Assembly (NCBI GenBank): GCA_030609215.1
Contig: JAUWCR010000013.1
Span: 1 to 11,607, forward strand
Reading direction: 5' to 3'
Length of the DNA: 11,607 nucleotides
DNA from: Actinomycetes bacterium
GTDB taxonomy: Bacteria > Actinomycetota > Humimicrobiia > Humimicrobiales > Humimicrobiaceae
Shown here: positions 6,623-11,607 of the stretch, piece by piece
Numbering within the stretch: the stretch's first letter is position 1
How the letters are laid out: each line of letters starts with the position of its first letter
Notes under the pieces: model-generated
What the model was told of the DNA's origin: nothing
Databases searched by the model: none
The model's input: only the letters and a program-made list of their open reading frames with translations
Program-made: the position numbers and the translations under genes

Positions 6623-7567
6623 ATGAAAAAGAATTGTTTAGTTGTAGGTGATTTAAACGTAGATATAGTTTTAAATGAATTAAAAGATTATCCAGAGCTG
6701 GGAAAAGAAATTATTGCTAAAAATCATTTTCTGGATATCGGAGGGTCAGGTGGAATTTTTTCTGCTGTTTTATCAGGATTGGGCATAAACACCTATATTA
6801 TCTCCAAGGTAGGGGATGACTTTCTTGGCAAGTTTCTTATAGATAAATTAAAAAGTTATGGTGTTAACATAAATAAATTAATCATAGAAGACAACAAAGA
6901 GACCGGTATAACAATAAACTTGTCTTACAGGAGCGATAAGTATCAGATTTCTTCTCTTAATCTGGTAAGTAGCTTAAATACAGATGAAGTTATATTTAAA
7001 AACATTAAATATATAGGACATGTTCATTTCACTTCCTATTATATGATGAATAATTTAAAAAAAGATTACGTAAAACTTATTGGTGATATTAAAAAAAATT
7101 ATCCCGGTATCACCTTTTCGCTTGATACCAATGATGACCCAGAAGATAGATGGGGAGATGAAATTCATAAGATTTTAAATAGTGCTGATATTTTTTTAGC
7201 AAATAAGAAAGAAGCATTAAAGATTTCAAAAGAAACTGATACTAAAAATGCTCTTAATAAACTGAGCAGAGAAGTAAAAACAGTGGTTATTAAATTAGGA
7301 AGTGAAGGATATATAGCCAGGGATGGAGACAATTACCATAGTGGAGACTCATTAAGCATAAATTTTAAGGATAGTACGGGTGCAGGTGATAATTTTGATG
7401 CAGGATTTATTTATGGATATATAAATGACCTGAGTATTGACGAAAGCTTAAAGATTGCCAATATATGCGGTGCTAAAAGTGCAGAGTATCTTGGTGGGGT
7501 AGGAAATAAAAAAAAGTTCTTAGAGTTGAGGGAGTTAATAAAGGAATTAATTAGTAAGGTAAATTAG
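6623..7567 (+). CDS. PfkB-family carbohydrate kinase
   Basis: A 314-residue cytoplasmic ribokinase-fold (PfkB) kinase that transfers phosphate from ATP to a sugar or sugar phosphate. Seen are an N-terminal CLVVGDLNVDIV strand, the glycine-rich IGGSGGIFSAVLSGLG (39-54) in place of the usual GGxxxN motif, and SKVGDDFLGKFL (61-72). The NKKEA motif follows at 194-198, and near the C-terminus is DSTGAGDNFDAGF (250-262) with the anion hole and catalytic base D256. Length is typical. PfkB members are promiscuous in sequence, so the substrate cannot be read directly. Between a GatZ/KbaZ-like and an AgaS-like gene, tagatose-6-phosphate kinase is the most natural role, with a hexosamine or ketohexose kinase as the alternative. 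The ATG at 6623 has only a weak AAAGAAG upstream. The gap to the preceding gene is 92 bases. Confidence 0.88.
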   Translation: MKKNCLVVGDLNVDIVLNELKDYPELGKEIIAKNHFLDIGGSGGIFSAVLSGLGINTYIISKVGDDFLGKFLIDKLKSYGVNINKLIIEDNKETGITINLSYRSDKYQISSLNLVSSLNTDEVIFKNIKYIGHVHFTSYYMMNNLKKDYVKLIGDIKKNYPGITFSLDTNDDPEDRWGDEIHKILNSADIFLANKKEALKISKETDTKNALNKLSREVKTVVIKLGSEGYIARDGDNYHSGDSLSINFKDSTGAGDNFDAGFIYGYINDLSIDESLKIANICGAKSAEYLGGVGNKKKFLELRELIKELISKVN

Positions 7568-7725
7568 AAAAAAACTAAATAAGGAATTTTGCAGGATTTT
7601 ATACTCTTATGTAAATAATATTAATAAAAGAATAAAAAATAAAGTGATAATAAAGAGAGATGATTGGTAGGTACATATCTTAAACTCAGAAATTTAATTT
7701 TTATAAATTGTATTTAAAGAACAAA

Positions 7726-7732
7726 GGGAGAG
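7726..7732 (+). promoter_or_regulatory. Ribosome-binding site that fixes a TTG start
   Basis: GGGAGAG lies 4 bases before the TTG at 7737 (6 bases if GGGAG is the core). It is a strong site and no nearby ATG or GTG in this frame could use it, which supports TTG initiation. Confidence 0.6.
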
Positions 7733-7736
7733 TAAG

Positions 7737-8798
7737 TTGGAAAATGATAATTATACTTATAAAGAAATAATGGCTCAGATAGAAAGTTGGGAAAAAGCAT
7801 ACAGCGATATTGTTGATGGAAAGATTGGTTTAGATTTAAACATTTTCTCTGATGAATATAATGAAATAATATTTTTTGGTTGTGTTTCATCTTATAATTT
7901 AGCAATGTCTGCTTCATTTTTTACTAAGTCACTTCAAAATGAGAGAAGTTGTTTAGCTTTGCCAAGTTCAGAGTTATTGGTAAATACTGATACATATATT
8001 AGTAAAGATAGGAGATATTTAATTGTAGGATTTTCAAGGTCGGGTGAAACCACTGAGAGTGTTAATGCAGTAAAGCAGTTACAAGGCAGAAAAAACATAA
8101 CATCTCTTACTTTTTCCTGCAAAGAGGGAAGCACTATCGCAAGTTTTTCTGATAATCATTTTATATGTAGAGATACTGTTGAAAAAAGTATTGTAATGAC
8201 AAAATCATTTTCAACTATGTTATTTGCGTATTGCCTGATGTTAACTAAGTCTTTAGATAAAAAAGAGATGTTAAATGAGTTTAAATATTTAATAGATTAT
8301 TTAAATGAAAATATTTCTAATTTATTCGGTGATATTGAAAGTTATTTAGCTAAAAATAACTTTGGTTCTTATTTTGTCCTTGGGAGTGGATTTAATTATG
8401 GTTTGGCTGTAGAAGCAGATTTAAAAATGAAAGAGATGTCCCAAACACCTTCTTACTCTTATCATTTATATGAGTTTAATCACGGACCTAAATCTTTATT
8501 GGATAAAGATAGCCTGTGTTTAATTTTAACTCTGGGTAAAAATCTATTTAAAAATGAGGAAATCATAAAGGAAATTTTAAACTTGAGTTCTAAAGTTATA
8601 GTAATAGGTAGTAGGGATGTTGAGATAGCTGATAATAAAAAAATAAATTATTTACTTTATAATTCAGATTTTAAGTTTGATATTATTAAGTCATTTATAA
8701 ATATTCCTGTATTTCAAATCCTGGCTTATATAAAAACTATGAAAGAAAATTTAGATCCAGATAAACCTAAGAATTTAGGTTACACAATGGTGATATGA
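7737..8798 (+). CDS. AgaS-like SIS-domain sugar-phosphate isomerase/deaminase
   Basis: A 353-residue cytoplasmic protein with two SIS (sugar isomerase) domains, as in AgaS and the isomerase half of GlmS. The first domain has FFGCVSSYNLA (47-57), ALPSSELLVNTDTYI, and the phosphate-binding loop FSRSGETTESV (99-109). It is followed by MTKSFSTMLFA (154-164), close to the AgaS sequence I recall. The second domain has VLGSGFNYGLAVEADLKMKEM (214-234) and YEFNHGPKSLLD (245-256), where E246 and H249 fit the conserved ExxHGP. The end, DPDKPKNLGYTMVI, is the usual C-terminal tail. E. coli AgaS converts galactosamine 6-phosphate to tagatose 6-phosphate and ammonia. The following steps, kinase and GatZ/KbaZ, are encoded just upstream, which supports this reading. 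Fructosamine-phosphate deglycases are an alternative. Translation starts at TTG with a good GGGAG. Gaps of 169 and 407 bases flank it. Confidence 0.83.
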   Translation: MENDNYTYKEIMAQIESWEKAYSDIVDGKIGLDLNIFSDEYNEIIFFGCVSSYNLAMSASFFTKSLQNERSCLALPSSELLVNTDTYISKDRRYLIVGFSRSGETTESVNAVKQLQGRKNITSLTFSCKEGSTIASFSDNHFICRDTVEKSIVMTKSFSTMLFAYCLMLTKSLDKKEMLNEFKYLIDYLNENISNLFGDIESYLAKNNFGSYFVLGSGFNYGLAVEADLKMKEMSQTPSYSYHLYEFNHGPKSLLDKDSLCLILTLGKNLFKNEEIIKEILNLSSKVIVIGSRDVEIADNKKINYLLYNSDFKFDIIKSFINIPVFQILAYIKTMKENLDPDKPKNLGYTMVI

Positions 8799-8935
8799 AA
8801 TAAGAGAGCTTGTATAGGTTTATATAAATATGATATAGGAATTAATTGTAGTACGAATATTAGTAATTTAAATATATCGGTAATTGATAGTTAGAAAGAA
8901 TTATTGAAAATTGGTTAAAACGTTATTTGGTCAGA

Positions 8936-9009
8936 AGGAGGTGATAGAAGAATCTGTAGTAATATAGTAAGTGAATTATAAAATATCACGATCAGAGAAT
9001 AAAAGGTAA
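8936..9009 (+). repeat. Copy 2 of the diverged intergenic element
   Basis: AGGAGGTGATAGAAGAAT at 8936-8953 matches 15 of 18 bases with 4991-5008, differing only by G/A transitions. CAGAGAATAAAAGGTAA at 8993-9009 resembles 5042-5059. The spacing between the two blocks is similar (56 versus 50 bases). Both copies lie within about 70 bases or less of the head of a long gap, before a gene of the sugar cluster. Confidence 0.35.
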
Positions 9010-9080
9010 TAAATTTGGGGTTGTGTGAGAAGAATTTGGGTTGGAGGTTTCTTGGCAGATATTTTTTGGAAGGAAAGGAG

Positions 9081-9104
9081 ATGATGCTTATGAAATTAAA
9101 ATAG
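9081..9104 (+). CDS. Possible seven-codon leader peptide
   Basis: The strong Shine-Dalgarno GGAAAGGAG (9072-9080) precedes ATG codons at 9081, 9084 and 9090. All are in one frame ending in TAG at 9102-9104 (MMLMKLK). The best spaced start is the ATG at 9090. It lies about 100 bases before the binding-protein gene. Composition alone could produce it; there is no codon pattern suggesting attenuation. Confidence 0.2.
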   Translation: MMLMKLK

Positions 9105-9193
9105 TTGAGATTTGTTTAAGCAGTTGGCAGTATCATCACTTAAAACAAATCCCGAGGCAGGTTTTTATCACACTTATTATTAATTTTTTAAAG

Positions 9194-9200
9194 AGAGGAG
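9194..9200 (+). promoter_or_regulatory. Ribosome-binding site fixing the lipoprotein start
   Basis: AGAGGAG is five bases before the ATG at 9206. This site, with the signal peptide that begins exactly there, shows that the open frame upstream to 9041 is not translated as part of the protein. Confidence 0.75.
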
Positions 9201-9205
9201 TGAAA

Positions 9206-10594
9206 ATGAAAAAGTTATTTATTTGGCTACTAATAGCTGTGTTTGCTGTTTCTATGGCTTTTATGGGAATTGGTTGTAAGAAAGCAGAGGAAGCTGCAGC
9301 ACCAGCTGAAGAGGTAACAGCAGAGGAAGAAATAGCTGAAGAGGCTGCTCCAGCAGAAGAAGAAGCGATCGGAGAACCAAAAACAATAGTTTGGTGGTCG
9401 CTTTGGAATGAACAGGAACCAAATGCTGTTGTCATTAAAAAATGGATTGAGGAGTATAAAAAAGTAAAACCAGAAATAACCATAGATATAGCTTTTGTTG
9501 GTAGAGAAGTTATGACAAAAGCTATGGTTGCCAGGAGTGGTGGTGAGGTTGTTGACCTTGTAGATACAGAAAGCTATGTCCTACAAGGCTCTTTGGTTAA
9601 GGAAGGAATATCATTAGTAATGGACGAAGCTCTAGATACTCCTAGCTATAAAGGGGACAGTTCTTGGAGAGATAGTTTTCTTGCGGGTACACTTGAGCAA
9701 CATGCTGCTGATGATGGGAAGGTTTCAGTTATTTCTTATAACCTAATAACCAATGGTTTTATTTATGATAAAAAATTGTGGAATGACAATGGCTGGGCTG
9801 TTCCAAAAACCTGGGATGAATTTCTTGCGCTATGTGAAATCATAAAAACTACCTCTGATATTGAACCTATAACTCAGGATGCAGGAGTAGACTTCTATAA
9901 TGATATGTGGAATTATCAAATAATGGAAAAGCTTAAAGGACCTGGAGCTCTACTAGCAGCAGTAGAAGATAAAACAGGTAAAAGCTGGGAAGATCCTGCT
10001 TTTAAAGAAGCTATTGAATTGGAGCGAGAGTTATTTAACAAAGGTTATTTTGTTGAAGGTTGTGCTGGTTTTACATGGCCTGCTGGTCAATTATTGCTAG
10101 CATCAGGGGAAGCTGCTATGGAATTGTGTGGAAGTTGGCTTCCTTGCGAGTTAAAAGACCAAGTTAGTGAGGATTTTGAATGGGGAACTTTTCCATTTCC
10201 TGAAATTGCTGGAGGAGTTGGAAAAATCACTGATATGGAATCTTACTTAATTGGTTGGGCTGCTTTTAACGATACTAAAGTTGGTCCTGAAATTGTAGAT
10301 TTCTTGAAATTCTGTACAACTGCTGATAATCAACAGATATGGGTAGATGAAACATGGAACATGTCTGCTATATTAGGAACAGGCATACCACCAGCATTGG
10401 AAGGTTTGGGGAAAGCACTTTTAGATTCAAAAGCTTTGTTTAGCCCTCATGATGGAATTCCAGATGTGTACCCTGATTATCAAAAGAATATTTACCTGAA
10501 GAATCATAATCTTGCTTTTTTAGGAGAAATTACGCCTGATGAATATATCAAGTTGATGAAAGAAGAAACAATAGCATACTGGGAAAGTCAATAG
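9206..10594 (+). CDS. ABC transporter sugar-binding lipoprotein (family 1 SBP)
   Basis: A 462-residue extracytoplasmic solute-binding protein of the UgpB/MalE-like family 1. The N-terminus MKKLFIWLLIAVFAVSMAFM is a signal peptide leading to GIGC with the lipidation candidate C24; the lipobox is loose because Gly replaces the usual Leu at -3. A low-complexity Ala/Glu/Pro linker (about 25-56) tethers the domain. The folded part begins with KTIVWWSLWNEQEP and contains FLALCEIIKTTSDIEPITQDAG, the GQLLLASGEAAMELCGSWLP region typical of sugar-binding proteins, and MESYLIGWAAFND. Aromatic residues such as the WW near the domain start and W133-type positions fit sugar stacking. The permease gene follows 76 bases later, beyond a strong hairpin, and no ABC ATPase is in the window. 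The sugar is unknown; the catabolic genes upstream point to a galactose-type or amino sugar or its glycoside. Confidence 0.9.
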   Translation: MKKLFIWLLIAVFAVSMAFMGIGCKKAEEAAAPAEEVTAEEEIAEEAAPAEEEAIGEPKTIVWWSLWNEQEPNAVVIKKWIEEYKKVKPEITIDIAFVGREVMTKAMVARSGGEVVDLVDTESYVLQGSLVKEGISLVMDEALDTPSYKGDSSWRDSFLAGTLEQHAADDGKVSVISYNLITNGFIYDKKLWNDNGWAVPKTWDEFLALCEIIKTTSDIEPITQDAGVDFYNDMWNYQIMEKLKGPGALLAAVEDKTGKSWEDPAFKEAIELERELFNKGYFVEGCAGFTWPAGQLLLASGEAAMELCGSWLPCELKDQVSEDFEWGTFPFPEIAGGVGKITDMESYLIGWAAFNDTKVGPEIVDFLKFCTTADNQQIWVDETWNMSAILGTGIPPALEGLGKALLDSKALFSPHDGIPDVYPDYQKNIYLKNHNLAFLGEITPDEYIKLMKEETIAYWESQ

Positions 10595-10601
10595 TCAATT
10601 G

Positions 10602-10643
10602 GTTAATATGTGCCACGCTAATAAATATGTGGCACATATTAAC
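10602..10643 (+). repeat. Perfect 15-bp inverted repeat between binding-protein and permease genes
   Basis: GTTAATATGTGCCAC (10602-10616) and its exact complement GTGGCACATATTAAC (10629-10643) can form a 15-bp stem with a 12-base loop. It begins seven bases after the TAG stop at 10592-10594. No U-run follows, so it is not a standard terminator. In sugar ABC operons an intercistronic hairpin at this place often protects the binding-protein message from 3' decay and lowers permease expression. It could also be a protein-binding palindrome. Confidence 0.75.
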
Positions 10644-10670
10644 AATAATATGTAAAAGAGATAATATATT

Positions 10671-11564
10671 ATGAAAAAAAGAAGAAAGTATATTGCCTGG
10701 ATATTTTTAGGACCATCATTAATTATGTATCTCTATTTCTTTGTATATCCTACGATAGAAGCTATTAGATTAAGTTTTTATAAGTGCTCGGGTTTTACTA
10801 AAAATCCAGAATTTGTAGGTCTTAAGAATTTTTCAAAGCTTATAAGTGACGATAGTTTTTTAGCAGCTCTTAAAAATACTTTGCTACTGCTAGTGATTGG
10901 TGGGATATGTATTTTCCTACTTGCATTTATTTTTTCTTTGCTTTTAGGTTCTGGTATTAGAGGGAAAAAAGTATATAGGACTATTATATTTTTTCCGTTT
11001 ATTATTGCTCCTGTAGTTCATTCGATATACTGGGGATTATTGGTATATAATCCTAGGACTGGGATGTTAAATCAATTTTTTAAGTTGTTGCATATAGAAG
11101 TACTGGCAAAATTTACATTTACTGACATCAGACACATATTCGGAAGTGTTTTGTTTGTGGTTATCTGGTTAAGTGTTGGTTTTTATTTAATACTACTGAT
11201 GGCTGGAATTGAGAGAATTCCTCCTTATTTGTATGAAGCAGCCAGAATTGAGGGTGCAACTGAATTAAGAATGTTTTTTAATATTACACTACCTCTGGTA
11301 AAAGAAGTTTTAGTAATAGCGATGATCTTCTGGGGTATTAATGCTATTAAAATGTTTGATTTACTTTATGCATTTGGGGGAATACTACCGCCCAGATCAC
11401 TATGGACTAATGCTATATATCTCTATATTGTAGGTTTTGGTAAAAGAGATCCGATATTCCAATTAGGGTATGCTAGTGCCATAGGTGTTGCCACATTATT
11501 GTTAGTAGTGATAGTTGCATTTATTATAAGGAAACTAATCAGAAGAGAAATCTATGAATATTAA
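10671..11564 (+). CDS. ABC sugar transporter permease, MalF/UgpA type
   Basis: A 297-residue inner-membrane permease of the binding-protein-dependent sugar transporter class. Hydrophobic segments lie at about 9-29, 68-92, 103-125, 158-180, 207-230 and 268-288, giving the usual six helices. The cytoplasmic EAA loop is clear: YEAARIEGATELRMFFNITLPLV (188-210), with EAA at 189-191 and the conserved Gly at 195, which docks on the ATPase. The N-terminus WIFLGPSLIMYLYFFVYPTIEAIRLSFY is typical of the first permease of the pair. It is 76 bases after the binding-protein gene. The ATG has only a weak AAAAGAGAT upstream, so expression may be lower than that of the binding protein. Confidence 0.92.
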   Translation: MKKRRKYIAWIFLGPSLIMYLYFFVYPTIEAIRLSFYKCSGFTKNPEFVGLKNFSKLISDDSFLAALKNTLLLLVIGGICIFLLAFIFSLLLGSGIRGKKVYRTIIFFPFIIAPVVHSIYWGLLVYNPRTGMLNQFFKLLHIEVLAKFTFTDIRHIFGSVLFVVIWLSVGFYLILLMAGIERIPPYLYEAARIEGATELRMFFNITLPLVKEVLVIAMIFWGINAIKMFDLLYAFGGILPPRSLWTNAIYLYIVGFGKRDPIFQLGYASAIGVATLLLVVIVAFIIRKLIRREIYEY

Positions 11565-11601
11565 TGATTTTTTAAAAAGTAAAGCAAGGAAAAGATAAAA
11601 T

Positions 11602-11607
11602 ATGAGG
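11602..11607 (+). CDS. Probable start of the second permease gene, cut by the window edge
   Basis: ATG AGG at the very end follows AAGGA (11586-11590) at an 11-base spacing and sits 37 bases after the first permease. In these operons a MalG-type permease normally follows, so this is a position-based guess; only two codons are visible. A competing ATG at 11553 gives only a 14-codon frame. Confidence 0.35.

Larger units (their letters stand above)
8799..9205 (+). other. 407-base gene-free leader before the binding-protein gene
   Basis: No protein-like frame is convincing. The stretch contains an orphan perfect anti-16S match AAGGAGGTGAT at 8935-8945 with no usable start after it. A second orphan, GGAAAGGAG (9072-9080), is followed by a seven-codon frame, MMLMKLK, ending at 9104. 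A small AACGTT-centred near-palindrome lies at 8914-8927. I found no strong sigma-70 promoter and no rho-independent terminator. A long untranslated leader, a small RNA, or the remains of a lost gene are possible. Confidence 0.45.

Noticed and set aside
8914..8927. LacI/CcpA-type operator centred on AACGTT
   Set aside because: Only the central six bases are fully palindromic; the flanks do not match the TGNAANCG type consensus well enough.
9041..9205. Open frame continuing 55 codons upstream of the binding-protein ATG from a TTG
   Set aside because: The signal peptide and a strong AGAGGAG site begin exactly at 9206; the upstream translation looks random and would bury the signal peptide.
1..11607. 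tRNA genes, CRISPR arrays, transposase or integrase genes
   Set aside because: No T-loop signature, regularly spaced direct repeats, or mobile-element protein motifs were found on either strand by eye.

Overview
This is an AT-rich window with no mobile element, CRISPR array, rRNA or tRNA gene that I can see. It carries nine gene bodies plus the first codons of a probable tenth at the right edge. The host is probably a deep-branching anaerobic or fermentative bacterium. The clues are a ParB-like protein next to an atypical metallophosphoesterase, a coiled-coil 3D-domain wall protein, a sugar-binding lipoprotein with an Ala/Glu/Pro linker, and very low GC. This points loosely towards Chloroflexota, Atribacterota or uncultured actinobacterial-type lineages; I cannot fix the phylum from sequence alone.

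Left part (1-3350), housekeeping-like genes. A ParB-fold protein runs off the left edge on the minus strand, and a metallophosphoesterase lies 9 bases upstream of it in the same operon. A secreted or membrane-anchored 3D-domain protein (peptidoglycan-hydrolase type) points right. A convergent, divergent uracil-DNA-glycosylase-fold protein follows; it keeps four cluster-type cysteines but has lost the usual active-site motifs.

Right part (3490-11607), a carbohydrate-use cluster entirely on the plus strand. The order is L-fucose-isomerase-like protein, GatZ/KbaZ-type tagatose-bisphosphate aldolase subunit, PfkB sugar kinase, AgaS-type SIS isomerase/deaminase, sugar-binding lipoprotein, MalF-type permease, and the probable start of a second permease. 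The simplest model is an ABC importer feeding a tagatose-phosphate route. The AgaS-like enzyme would make a ketohexose phosphate (tagatose 6-phosphate if the substrate is galactosamine 6-phosphate), the PfkB kinase would make the bisphosphate, and the GatZ/KbaZ protein would act in cleavage or epimerisation. No class II catalytic aldolase subunit (GatY/KbaY), deacetylase, ABC ATPase or regulator gene is in the window, and the role of the FucI-like protein is open.

The cluster has notable control sequences: a near-consensus promoter with a 14-nt tandem repeat abutting its -35 (3498-3555), an internal promoter with a 17-nt palindrome at the predicted transcription start (5145-5192), a 407-base leader before the binding-protein gene, and a perfect 15-bp hairpin between the binding protein and permease genes (10602-10643).
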